A stretch of 64,000 nucleotides of DNA, taken from positions 248,001 to 312,000 of the forward strand of contig JAIMKW010000004.1 of the NCBI GenBank assembly GCA_020692215.1, written 5' to 3'. The translations under genes and the position numbers were made by a program. Positions within the stretch are counted from its first letter, which is position 1. Each line of letters begins with the position of its first letter. The notes below the pieces were generated by a model. That model had not been told where the DNA came from, searched no databases, and saw nothing but the letters and a program-made list of their open reading frames with translations. This document shows, in pieces, positions 56,526 through 64,000 of this stretch. This stretch comes from Sandarakinorhabdus sp. Its GTDB lineage: Bacteria > Pseudomonadota > Alphaproteobacteria > Sphingomonadales > Sphingomonadaceae.

Positions 56526-58451
56526 CTAGGTGAACCGATAGTCGTCGGGGTGGAACTCCGACGTCATCTGCCAATAGTCCACCAGCCGGTAGGGAAGCAC
56601 CGCAAACACCCGCCCGGCCGGGTTGCGATACCAGTTGGTCAGGCCCTTGTGGCTCCAGACCATCCCGTCGTGCAGGTGGTCGACTTCAGCGACATAGCGG
56701 TCGTGCACTTCAGCCTTCACGTCCAGGCTGTCATGGTCTTCTTCAAGCAGTTCGCGCAGGCACATCATCACATAGCGCACCTGGCATTCCGACATGAAGA
56801 TCACGTTGCCGCCATGGGCGAGCCCGGTGTTGGGCCCAAGCAGGATGAAGAAATTGGGGATGCCGGGCACCGTGGTGCCAAGATAGGCGGTTGCATCATC
56901 CGGCTTCCAGACTTCGTGAAGGTCCCGGCCTTCGGAGCCGATGATCTTCATCGGCGCAAGCATCTTGCTGGCCTGAAAGCCGGTTGCATAGATGATCGCA
57001 TCAGCCGGCCAGAGGGTGCCGTCTGTTGTCACGATCCCTTCGGGCACAATGCGCGAAATGCCGTCGGTTATCAGGTCCACGTTGGGCTGCTTCAGCATCT
57101 TGAACCAGTCGTTGTCGATCAGGATGCGCTTTCCATAGGGCGGATAGGGCGGAATCACCTTCTCCAGCAGCGGGGATTCCGCGCCCAGTTCGGCCTTCAT
57201 GTGGCGTTCCATGAAGATGCGATGGCGGTGGTTCTGCTGGTTGATGGAATGGTCCTGATCCGGCCAGTCCGGGTCGATCTTCAGGGCCGGGTGAAGACCG
57301 TCTGCAAAGGCCCAGAACAGCTGGAAGCGGTACCAGCGGGCATAATGGGGAACATGGGCCAGCACCCATTTCTTGCCGTCGGACACTTCGCTGAAATAAT
57401 TGGGGTTCGGCACCACCCAGTGCGGCGAGCGCTGGAAGATCATCAGCCGTTCAACATCAGGCGCGATCGTGGGCCCCACCTGATGGCCAGAGGCACCCGT
57501 GCCGATCATGGCGATACGTTTGCCAACCCAGTCGAAGTTCGGATCCCAGTGGCCGGTGTGGACGGCTGGCCCGGCAAAGCTTTCCCGGCCGGGGATGTCG
57601 GGAAATTTCGGGCGGTTCAGGATGCCGACGGCAGACAGCACGGCATTGGCCTCGAGATCGAAGCTGGAGCCATCGGCGCGCCGGGCTGTGACCGTCCAGC
57701 GCTTTTGCGCCGCGTCGAAAACGCAGGATGTGACTTCGGTGTTGAACAGCGTGCGGCGGCGAAGGTCGTGCTTGTCGGCCACATCCTCGAAATACTGCCA
57801 CAGCTCATCGCGCTTGGCGAAGAAGTGCGACCAGTTGTGATTGGGCTCGAACGAATAGGAATAGAAATGGTTGGGGGTGTCGACACCACATCCGGGATAG
57901 CTGTTTTCAAACCAGGTGCCGCTGACCGTTTCGTTCTTCTCGATCATGGTGAAGGGGATGCCGGCCTGCTGCAAACGGATAGCGGCGCACATGCCAGAGA
58001 TTCCGGCGCCGATAATCACCACATGGAAGGCGTCCAGCTTCGATTGCGCCGGGCGCTTTCGCCAGACCATGCCGCGCGGGTCGATATCGGCAGGCAGCAG
58101 GTCTTCGCGCATCATCGCGATATAGTCTTCGCCTACAGGGGCGCCGGCCGCGGTTTCCAGCATGTCGACCAGCAGCTGGCCGCCGGGTATCGGGGGCAGC
58201 GGCCGCGGATTGCGGGCATAATCCATCAAGACATCGAACAGAGAGGCGCGGATTTCGGCCCGCAGATCGTCGGGCATGGTTTCCTGATAGCTGGAAGGGC
58301 CACTGATGTAAGGCCTTGCGCGGTCCAGCCATTCATGGTCGCCGGTCAGCGTCACCAGCACGAGCATCAGGGTTGCAGGGTCGGCGCACTCCAGGGCATC
58401 GCGAAGCCTTGCCGGGTCGGCGGCAAGAGCGCTGAGATCGGTCTCGGTCAT
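56526..58451 (-). CDS. Baeyer-Villiger-type flavin monooxygenase
   Basis: A 641-residue class B flavoprotein. An N-terminal extension of about 130 residues precedes the FAD loop G-A-G-I-S-G near residue 155; the BVMO fingerprint is F-A-G-P-A-V-H-T-G-H-W-D near residue 305, followed by the NADPH loop I-G-T-G-A-S-G near residue 325. Such enzymes insert oxygen next to a ketone to give an ester or lactone. The fingerprint ends D-P rather than W-P. The extension is typical of the larger cyclopentadecanone or steroid monooxygenase group. The start at 58451 is chosen on similarity; upstream in-frame codons add 22 residues. Divergent from a TonB receptor. Confidence 0.9.
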   Translation of the reverse strand: MTETDLSALAADPARLRDALECADPATLMLVLVTLTGDHEWLDRARPYISGPSSYQETMPDDLRAEIRASLFDVLMDYARNPRPLPPIPGGQLLVDMLETAAGAPVGEDYIAMMREDLLPADIDPRGMVWRKRPAQSKLDAFHVVIIGAGISGMCAAIRLQQAGIPFTMIEKNETVSGTWFENSYPGCGVDTPNHFYSYSFEPNHNWSHFFAKRDELWQYFEDVADKHDLRRRTLFNTEVTSCVFDAAQKRWTVTARRADGSSFDLEANAVLSAVGILNRPKFPDIPGRESFAGPAVHTGHWDPNFDWVGKRIAMIGTGASGHQVGPTIAPDVERLMIFQRSPHWVVPNPNYFSEVSDGKKWVLAHVPHYARWYRFQLFWAFADGLHPALKIDPDWPDQDHSINQQNHRHRIFMERHMKAELGAESPLLEKVIPPYPPYGKRILIDNDWFKMLKQPNVDLITDGISRIVPEGIVTTDGTLWPADAIIYATGFQASKMLAPMKIIGSEGRDLHEVWKPDDATAYLGTTVPGIPNFFILLGPNTGLAHGGNVIFMSECQVRYVMMCLRELLEEDHDSLDVKAEVHDRYVAEVDHLHDGMVWSHKGLTNWYRNPAGRVFAVLPYRLVDYWQMTSEFHPDDYRFT

Positions 58452-58613
58452 GGCTGTCAGTGCATCCGATCGAAGGAGTTCAAAAAAGGGCCGGCACAGG
58501 CCGGAAAGGCACGGCACATGCCGGGCGCTGGCATTTTTCCGGCTTCGAGGGTCTTCATAGGGAGATGTCCGTAAACGGCATTCTGCTGGAATGCAACCAA
58601 GAGCATAATTATT

Positions 58614-58627
58614 CTACTTTCGAGTAG
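58614..58627. promoter_or_regulatory. CTAC-N6-GTAG palindrome (site 1)
   Basis: CTACT and AGTAG form perfect 5-bp inverted arms around TTCG. Position is toward the monooxygenase side of the divergent region. It shares CTAC-N4-GAGTAG with site 2 at 58824, suggesting one regulator binds both, plausibly the TetR-family protein encoded at 62952. Confidence 0.5.
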
Positions 58628-58823
58628 TTAAACAACATGTCGGCTGTCTCCGCAGCGAGCTTGTGTCTTGCGGGGGCTCATCCCGCCATCCTTGCCGCCC
58701 TATTGTGCAAGGTGGCGCTTCGCACAGCCCCCGGCTGCGCCGACCGGGCTGATGCACTTTGCGCGATGTTTGCACCATGCATCTACGGATTCACTATTGC
58801 TTCTTCCTCTCATTCTGACATAC

Positions 58824-58837
58824 CTACGCGAGAGTAG
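58824..58837. promoter_or_regulatory. CTAC-N6-GTAG palindrome (site 2)
   Basis: CTAC and GTAG arms around GCGAGA, 66 bases before the TonB receptor ATG. It matches site 1 at eight arm positions and in the GAGTAG half. The distance is suited to repression of the receptor promoter. Confidence 0.5.
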
Positions 58838-58902
58838 ATAAAAATGACAAGCGATTGCAGCAAGCCTGCCAACGCGACGATTCGGTGAAAAAGGGGAGAG
58901 AT

Positions 58903-61134
58903 ATGCACAATCAAGCGGTGTTGCCGGGCCGTTCGGCCAAAGCCTTTACCATGCGCCTTGTCATCGGTCTGCTTGGGGGAAGCATCCTTGCAGCGCCGCT
59001 GATGGCCCAGTCTGCGCCCGCAGACGGTCCGTTGCTGGAAGATGTGGTGGTCACCGCCACCCGCAGCAGCGAATCCCTGTCCAAGATCGGTGCGTCGGTC
59101 ACCGCGATCGGGGCCGATCAGCTTGGTGCCGGCGGCGTCACCGAAATCCAGTCACTCGCCCAGACAGTGCCGAACCTGTCGGTCGGTGACCAGTTCGGCG
59201 TCAACCGCGCCTTCATCCGCGGCATCGGGCTGACCAGCATCGATCTCGGGGCCGATGGTGCGGTTGCCTTCCTTCAGGATGGGGCGGCCATAGCGCGGCC
59301 CGCTGCACAGCTGTCGGGCTTCTATGATATCGAACGGGTCGAAGTGCTTCGCGGCCCGCAGGGAACGCTTTATGGCCGCGGCGCAACGGCTGGCGCCATC
59401 AACCTCATCACCAAGCGCCCGACAGCCGAACTCAGCGGCTATGGCCGGGCAACCTACGGCAATTACAACGCTGTCATGCTCGAAGGCGCGCTCAGTGGCC
59501 CTCTGGCGGGCGACAAGCTGATGGTTCGCGTGGCAGGAAAATATGATCGGCGCGATGGCTATGGCGTAAACCAGATAACCGGCAACGATATCGACAACCG
59601 CAATGCCTGGGCGCTCAGGGGAAGCTTGCTGTTTGTGCCCTCCGAGACGCTGGAACTGCTGGTGACAGCCGAGCATTTCGAGGAAGACGACAACAATTAC
59701 GCCTTCCACTATTTCGGGCCGACCGTGGCGCCTGAGAACCAGCTTGGCAGCATTCTGGGTGGCGACACCATCATCACCCGTGCGCAGCGGCTGGGCATTC
59801 CCCTGAACCTGCGCGATATCGTCTCCGATCAGGAGCCGCTGAACAAGCGCGACGGAACCGCGATCACGGGCATCCTCACCTGGACGCCGGGGGATTTCGA
59901 ACTGAAGTCGATCACCGCATGGCGCGATTTCACCCGCTTCAACCGCACCGACCTCGATGCTTCCGATGTCTGGATGTTCGGCCAGAACAATTATGACGAG
60001 GAAAGCACGACCTTCCAGCAGGACTTCATCGGGACGTGGAGCAGCGACCGTTTCGATCTTCTGGTCGGCGCCACCTATTTCAACGAGAAGCTGTTCGGCA
60101 GTGTCCGCGTGCCGCTGGTGAATCTGGGCCTTCTGTTCGGCCTGCCCGCAAACACGTTCGATGATCAGAACTACTGGCAGAAGGGCACCGTCTACATCGA
60201 CGCCTATGGCGCGTTCGTGCAGGGCAGCTACGCGGTGACAGACCAGCTGAAGCTGACAGCCGGTATCCGCTACAGCTATGAAAAGCGCAGAGGCGTCGGC
60301 ACGTTCACCTTCCTTGGCGAAGTGTCGACCGACAAGGAAAAGGGCTGGGGCGCCTGGACGCCGACGCTGGCCGCCAACTATCAGGTTTCCGATAACACGC
60401 TGCTCTATGCGTCGGTCACCCGCGGCTTCAAGTCGGGTGTCATCAACGTCGGTTCGCAGAATGATGTCATCGATCCGGAATATGTCTGGGGTTATGAGGC
60501 CGGCATCAAGACCATCGCGCTCAATGGCACGCTGTCTGCCAGCCTCGCCGGTTTCTACATGGACTACAGCGATCTTCAGGTTGGCTTCGTTGGCTCCGAC
60601 AGTGTGGTCACAACCGTGAACGCGGCATCCGCGCGCAACTACGGCGCCGAAATCGAGCTGCGTGCCCGGCCCGCCCAGGGCCTGACCTTCGAGATCTTCG
60701 GCACATGGCTCGATGCCCGCTACACAGAATTCGTCTCGGGCGATTATCGTCAGGGCTTCCTTCCCGTCGACCTGTCGGGCAACAAGCTTTCCAACGCGCC
60801 CGAATTCACGGTGCGGGTGGCGGGGGATTATGATCTGCCGTTGGGCGACAGCGGTGTCGTCAACCTGCGCGCCGATCTCAACTTCCAGGACGAAGTCTTC
60901 TTCACCGAATTCAACAATCGCGATGCCTATCAGCCAGCAACGGTGACGATCAACGCGGGCATCCGCTTCACCAGCGCCGACGAACGCTGGTCGATCGATC
61001 TATGGGGCCGCAACCTCACCGACGAGTTCATCATCACCAACAACATCATCACCGCACCGCTGTTCAACAGCGTTCGGGTCGGTTCACTTGCGCCCCCGCG
61101 GACCTTCGGGGCGACACTGGGGATCAACTTCTGA
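58903..61134 (+). CDS. TonB-dependent receptor
   Basis: A 743-residue outer-membrane receptor with signal peptide (hydrophobic core ending A-P-L-M-A-Q near residue 36). The TonB box region and plug read L-E-D-V-V-V-T-A-T-R, then L-R-G-P-Q-G-T-L-Y-G-R-G near residue 150; the barrel ends with L-G-I-N-F. It resembles receptors of the FecA/CirA-like group found next to steroid or terpenoid genes in sphingomonads. AAGGGGAGAG precedes the ATG at 58903; an upstream ATG was rejected. It probably imports the substrate of the adjoining monooxygenase/ligase module. A hairpin follows. Confidence 0.93.
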   Translation: MHNQAVLPGRSAKAFTMRLVIGLLGGSILAAPLMAQSAPADGPLLEDVVVTATRSSESLSKIGASVTAIGADQLGAGGVTEIQSLAQTVPNLSVGDQFGVNRAFIRGIGLTSIDLGADGAVAFLQDGAAIARPAAQLSGFYDIERVEVLRGPQGTLYGRGATAGAINLITKRPTAELSGYGRATYGNYNAVMLEGALSGPLAGDKLMVRVAGKYDRRDGYGVNQITGNDIDNRNAWALRGSLLFVPSETLELLVTAEHFEEDDNNYAFHYFGPTVAPENQLGSILGGDTIITRAQRLGIPLNLRDIVSDQEPLNKRDGTAITGILTWTPGDFELKSITAWRDFTRFNRTDLDASDVWMFGQNNYDEESTTFQQDFIGTWSSDRFDLLVGATYFNEKLFGSVRVPLVNLGLLFGLPANTFDDQNYWQKGTVYIDAYGAFVQGSYAVTDQLKLTAGIRYSYEKRRGVGTFTFLGEVSTDKEKGWGAWTPTLAANYQVSDNTLLYASVTRGFKSGVINVGSQNDVIDPEYVWGYEAGIKTIALNGTLSASLAGFYMDYSDLQVGFVGSDSVVTTVNAASARNYGAEIELRARPAQGLTFEIFGTWLDARYTEFVSGDYRQGFLPVDLSGNKLSNAPEFTVRVAGDYDLPLGDSGVVNLRADLNFQDEVFFTEFNNRDAYQPATVTINAGIRFTSADERWSIDLWGRNLTDEFIITNNIITAPLFNSVRVGSLAPPRTFGATLGINF

Positions 61135-61149
61135 AGCACCGGGAACAGG

Positions 61150-61178
61150 GCCGGATCGTGCTGCGCGCCCGATCCGGC
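61150..61178. terminator. Hairpin terminator between convergent genes
   Basis: GCCGGATCG at 61150-61158 pairs perfectly with 61170-61178 around an 11-base G+C-rich loop. It lies 15 bases after the receptor stop and before the convergent ligase gene. A TTGTCCTTT run follows on the plus strand. Confidence 0.75.
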
Positions 61179-61231
61179 TTGTCCTTTGCCACTGTTCGCG
61201 CCTGATAGCCGGCTACCCGCCCGGCAGGATC

Positions 61232-62854
61232 CTAGAGCCGCTCGCGCTTCAGCTTGATCCCCGCCTTGTCCCTGTCCCACGTTTCGGCGGTGATGCCGTC
61301 TTTGCGCAGGTCCGCCTTCTGAACCTTGGCCGAGGCTGTCTTTGGCAGCTCGTCGAGGATGCGGATGTAGCGCGGAATCATGAAGTAGCTCATCCGTGGC
61401 GCCAGGAAGGCAATCAGCTCGGCACAGTCGATCCGGCAGCCCGGAACCGGCGCGATAACGGCCATCACATCATCCTCGGAAAACTCTGATGGCACACCGA
61501 TGACAGCGGCTTCGCGCACATCGGGGTGTGCCAGAATCTCGCTTTCCACCTCGAAGCTTGAAATATTCTCGCCCCGGCGGCGGATTGCGTCCTTCACCCG
61601 GTCAACAAAATAAAAATAGCCATCGGCATCGCGCCGGAAGGCATCGCCGGTGTGAAACCAGCCATTTGCCCAGGCCTTGGCCGTTGCCTCGGGGTTGTGG
61701 TGATAGCCGCTGTTCATGGCCCAGGGCCTGTCCGTCCGCACGAGCATTTCGCCCACTGCGCCGATAGGCACTTCGCAGTCGTTGCCGTCGACCAGCCGCA
61801 CCTCGACGCCGGGCCGAACCGTGCCGCAGGTGCCCGGCCGGTCAGGGTTGGGGCCCGATACGATGGGCGAGGAAATCTCGGTCATGTTGAAGATGGTGTA
61901 GATGTCGATGCCGAAGCGCGCGTGGAAGGGGCCGGCAATGTCCGTCAGCGGCACCATGAAGGCCTTGCGGATGCTGTGGTCGCGGTCTCTCTCGTTCGGT
62001 GGCGCCTTCATCAGGAAGGTGGCCATCACACCCAGCAGGAACATGACGGTGCAATCGGTCGCGCGGACGAATTCCCAGAAGCGGTCTGTCGAATAATTCT
62101 CCATCAGCGCGATGGAGCCGCCGCGCGCCAGCATCACAAAGGGAATGCCCATGCCGCCGATGTGGAAGATCGGCATGTTCACCAGGAACCGGTCCTCGCC
62201 GGTCACGAAGGGCCAGCTGTCGGGCCCGGCGTTGGTATAGAGGTGGAGATAGGAAGACAGCACCCCCTTGGAGGGGCCGGTGGTGCCCGAGGTGTAGATG
62301 ATCGCCTGGTTGTCCCATGGCTCGATCGGCCGGGCAAGCGCCGCAAGGTTGGCTTCGCTGCCGCAAAGGGTGTCGAAGGGAACCGAGGCAAAGGGCTCAG
62401 GGGCCGATCCGCCCCCCACCACCACAACGGTCTCTATGGCAGAGGCGTCGATCCCCGAAAGCCGGTCCAGCAGCCCCGCATGGGCCACCAGCAGCCTGGC
62501 ATCGGAATTGCGCAGCACATGCTCAAGCAGATTGCCGCGATAGGCCGTGTTGAACGGCACGAAAACGGCGCCAAGATAGTTGATCGCATAAAATGTCAGC
62601 AGCCCTTCGCGCCCGTTGGGAAGCCAGACAGCGACATGGTCGCCCTGTGCCACGCCAAGCCTCTGCAGCCCGACAGCGACACCGATCACCTCTTCGCGAA
62701 GGCGGCCGTAGGTCCAGCTGTCGCCATTCTCGAACAGCACATAGGGCTGGTCAGGGCGAGCAGCCGCCCAGTCATCCAGCAGATAGCGCAACACGCAGGT
62801 GCGACGGTCGGGAACGCGCGGGTCGCCATGGCCCGGCCGTGCTTGATCAGACAT
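61232..62854 (-). CDS. AMP-dependent acyl-CoA ligase (CaiC-like)
   Basis: A 540-residue adenylate-forming enzyme. The ATP loop is Y-T-S-G-T-T-G-P-S-K-G near residue 188, the second core motif is F-N-M-T-E near residue 320, the hinge region is R-V-K-D-A-I-R-R-R-G-E near residue 425, and the catalytic lysine is in T-A-S-A-K-V-Q-K near residue 515. Crotonobetaine/carnitine CoA ligase (CaiC) is the closest known type, but many homologues activate steroid or terpenoid acids. It makes the CoA thioester on which the acyl-CoA dehydrogenases and thiolase-like enzyme of the other island could act. GGGGAGAG lies four bases before the ATG. Confidence 0.92.
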   Translation of the reverse strand: MSDQARPGHGDPRVPDRRTCVLRYLLDDWAAARPDQPYVLFENGDSWTYGRLREEVIGVAVGLQRLGVAQGDHVAVWLPNGREGLLTFYAINYLGAVFVPFNTAYRGNLLEHVLRNSDARLLVAHAGLLDRLSGIDASAIETVVVVGGGSAPEPFASVPFDTLCGSEANLAALARPIEPWDNQAIIYTSGTTGPSKGVLSSYLHLYTNAGPDSWPFVTGEDRFLVNMPIFHIGGMGIPFVMLARGGSIALMENYSTDRFWEFVRATDCTVMFLLGVMATFLMKAPPNERDRDHSIRKAFMVPLTDIAGPFHARFGIDIYTIFNMTEISSPIVSGPNPDRPGTCGTVRPGVEVRLVDGNDCEVPIGAVGEMLVRTDRPWAMNSGYHHNPEATAKAWANGWFHTGDAFRRDADGYFYFVDRVKDAIRRRGENISSFEVESEILAHPDVREAAVIGVPSEFSEDDVMAVIAPVPGCRIDCAELIAFLAPRMSYFMIPRYIRILDELPKTASAKVQKADLRKDGITAETWDRDKAGIKLKRERL

Positions 62855-62867
62855 CCACTCTCCCCGC

Positions 62868-62881
62868 GTAGAAGTTTCTAC
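62868..62881. promoter_or_regulatory. GTAGAA-GT-TTCTAC palindrome before the ligase gene
   Basis: GTAGAA and TTCTAC form perfect 6-bp arms around GT, 14 bases before the ligase ATG and overlapping the region where polymerase or ribosome would bind. It uses the same GTAG/CTAC half-sites as the two palindromes in front of the receptor but in opposite order. A further CTAC lies at 62897-62900. Confidence 0.45.
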
Positions 62882-62951
62882 TTGTGGATGGAATATCTAC
62901 CCGTCAGTCGAGTTCGACGCAACGCTTAAGCACTCAGGCCAGGCACCGAGC

Positions 62952-63590
62952 CTAAGCACTTGCCGGAGCCCGCCGCGACACGATCCGCATGATAACCGTT
63001 ATCGCATCCATCACGACCTCGGTTGCAGACCATTTCCCGCCTTCATTGTACCAGTTAGCAATCCAGCTCAGCACACCGCTCACCCAGATGGCTGTGCGCG
63101 ACGCATCCTCGAATTCGAAATAGCCTTGTTCCTTGCCGCGGATCAGCAGCGCCGCCAACTGGTTGTCGAACCGGTGCCTCAGCTCGCGGATCCGGCGCGC
63201 ATCGACCGGGTCCAGGCTCTTTTCCTCGCTGATATAGACGCTGATGTATTTCTGGTTCTCCAGGATGATCCGCGCCACCCGTTCCACCACCATCTTCAGC
63301 TGCTCGGCCGGCGTTCCCTCGATCGCCAGCGCTTCGTCCATTGCCGTCAGCGAAAGCTGGATGCCGGTCTGGCAGATCTCCGAAAGAAGCTCGCTTTTGT
63401 TGCGATAGTAGGAATAGATGAAGGGCTTGGTCACGTTCAGCTGTTCGGCCACGGCATCCAGTGTCGTGGTCTCATAGCCGTTGGCGAAGAACAGGTGGCT
63501 TGCCTCTTCCACGATACGCCGGCGCTTGTAGGCGGCCACTTCCGACTTCAACTGGGTCGGCTTGCGTTGAGCTGATGTACGATCTGGCAC
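62952..63590 (-). CDS. TetR family transcriptional regulator (GTG start)
   Basis: A 212-residue regulator. The DNA-binding helices are R-R-I-V-E-E-A-S-H-L-F-F, T-T-T-L-D-A-V-A-E-Q-L-N-V, and K-P-F-I-Y-S-Y-Y-R-N-K near residue 55. The C-terminal half (with Q-K-Y-I-S-V-Y-I-S-E-E-K) resembles TetR_C regulators of fatty acid or lipid catabolism. GTG at 63590 has GGAAGAA at suitable distance. It is 97 bases upstream of the ligase gene on the same strand and is the likely regulator of the ligase, receptor and monooxygenase. Confidence 0.9.
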   Translation of the reverse strand: MPDRTSAQRKPTQLKSEVAAYKRRRIVEEASHLFFANGYETTTLDAVAEQLNVTKPFIYSYYRNKSELLSEICQTGIQLSLTAMDEALAIEGTPAEQLKMVVERVARIILENQKYISVYISEEKSLDPVDARRIRELRHRFDNQLAALLIRGKEQGYFEFEDASRTAIWVSGVLSWIANWYNEGGKWSATEVVMDAITVIMRIVSRRAPASA

Positions 63591-63641
63591 ACGGTTCTTC
63601 CCGGCTTGTCTATGTCAACCGCATAGAAGCAAGCCTAGCGA

Positions 63642-64000
63642 TTAGACAAGCGCAGTCCTCAGGATCGTCATCACATCCTGTGCCGATTCAATCTTGCGCG
63701 GGTTGGTCCGGCCCCAGAAATCCTCCAGCGTATAGTCGGCAATCAGCGGCAGCTGGTCTTCGCGTACACCCACTTCGCCCAGAGATCGCGGCATGCCGAG
63801 CCCCCGGATCAGCGTGTCCAGCAGCACGGCGGCCGGCTTGCCGGGATCGCCAAGGCAAGCGCTGATGCGGGCCTGGCGATGGGCGTTCACCTCGGCGTTC
63901 CAGGCCTGGACAAAGGGCGACATGACGCAGGACGTGTAGCCGTGGGGCACGTCACAGGTGCCGCCCAGCACATGGCCGATCGCGTGGCTTGCCCCCATGG
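63642..64000 (-). CDS. Iron-containing alcohol dehydrogenase, 5' end outside window (partial)
   Basis: The visible C-terminal 119 residues include G-A-S-H-A-I-G-H-V-L-G and D-V-P-H-G-Y, the histidine-rich metal motif of Fe-dependent alcohol dehydrogenases and maleylacetate reductases; the later part (W-G-R-T-N-P-R-K) is also typical. The gene begins beyond the right edge. It lies 51 bases upstream of the tetR-type gene on the same strand. Alcohol oxidation or maleylacetate reduction are both possible. Confidence 0.85.
   Translation of the reverse strand, partial: MGASHAIGHVLGGTCDVPHGYTSCVMSPFVQAWNAEVNAHRQARISACLGDPGKPAAVLLDTLIRGLGMPRSLGEVGVREDQLPLIADYTLEDFWGRTNPRKIESAQDVMTILRTALV

Larger units (their letters stand above)
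58452..58902. other. Divergent regulatory region between monooxygenase and receptor
   Basis: 451 bases without a convincing gene. It is locally more A+T rich around 58600-58640 and 58800-58860. Two CTAC-N6-GTAG palindromes lie at 58614-58627 (163 bases before the monooxygenase ATG) and 58824-58837 (66 bases before the receptor ATG). No RNA gene was recognised. A short open frame (58637-58837) has low similarity value and was not accepted. Confidence 0.6.

Noticed and set aside
56511..58574. Very long open frame (687 codons) on the plus strand opposite the monooxygenase gene
   Set aside because: The translation is His/Gly/Arg-rich without any domain, and the opposite strand encodes a full flavin monooxygenase; it is a high-G+C antisense shadow.
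58637..58837. Small open frame of 66 codons in the receptor/monooxygenase spacer
   Set aside because: No ribosome site, Ala/Cys-rich translation, and it covers a likely operator.
63604..63651. 8-bp inverted repeat with a 32-base spacer between the TetR and alcohol dehydrogenase genes
   Set aside because: Spacer too long for a usual TetR operator and it includes the stop codon of the dehydrogenase; kept only as a note.

Overview
The window is about 64 kb of high-G+C DNA from an alphaproteobacterium, most likely a sphingomonad (order Sphingomonadales). This rests on the PEP-CTERM protein, the single-cysteine DksA, two TonB-dependent receptors, the density of SDR, acyl-CoA dehydrogenase and Rieske oxygenase genes, and on gene content; no rRNA or tRNA is present to confirm it. 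Coding density is very high, and many genes are joined by ATGA, GTGA or TGATG overlaps.

Layout. 1-16.5 kb is mostly housekeeping: an AI-2E-type permease, a GtrA protein, a PEP-CTERM protein behind a textbook sigma-54 promoter, argG, a class A penicillin-binding protein, a YgjP-type metallopeptidase, an acyltransferase, an AmpG-like permease, a Rieske oxygenase, two small DUF465 genes, a 16-bp tandem repeat array, dksA, and a hemB / M17 aminopeptidase / NlpC-P60 operon. At 16.6-17.8 kb is the compositional outlier: an orphan gene whose 5' half is very A+T rich and whose 3' half encodes a phosphoribosyltransferase-like domain.

18.3-33 kb is a catabolic island. A LuxR-type regulator faces a long plus-strand run: small Cys protein, Rieske oxygenase and ferredoxin, four SDRs, a medium-chain reductase, a limonene-epoxide-hydrolase-like protein, GNAT, P450, two acyl-CoA dehydrogenases, DUF35 protein, thiolase-like protein and ThuA-domain protein. 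The set fits oxidative attack on a hydrophobic, probably alicyclic (terpenoid- or steroid-like) compound followed by CoA-dependent shortening. The substrate cannot be read from sequence. A 3-hydroxybutyrate dehydrogenase and an RluE-type pseudouridine synthase follow.

34.7-38.3 kb holds a three-gene exported redox operon (lipoprotein cytochrome c, Tat-type aldonolactone oxidase, Tat-like PLP-fold protein) opposite a TetR gene, with a palindrome between them. 38.4-54 kb is a second coherent system: dgcN and dgcA (D-glutamate N-acetylation and N-acetylglutamate racemisation), an exported N-acyl-D-amino-acid deacylase, a glutamate-type symporter, a DapA-family lyase, a divergent SDR, an RraA-like aldolase, an aminotransferase and an SGNH hydrolase. 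These converge on a minus-strand set of LysR regulator, gamma-glutamyltransferase and TonB receptor. I infer a pathway that captures gamma-glutamyl or D-glutamate-type compounds, releases them in the periplasm, imports them and inverts the stereocentre through an N-acetyl intermediate.

54-64 kb holds an S12-type serine hydrolase, a quinone oxidoreductase, a Baeyer-Villiger-type monooxygenase, a second TonB receptor, an acyl-CoA ligase, a TetR regulator and the 3' part of an iron-dependent alcohol dehydrogenase cut by the window edge. Palindromes built on CTAC/GTAG before the monooxygenase/receptor pair and the ligase suggest a small shared regulon. No IS elements, integrases, CRISPR arrays or phage genes were seen.
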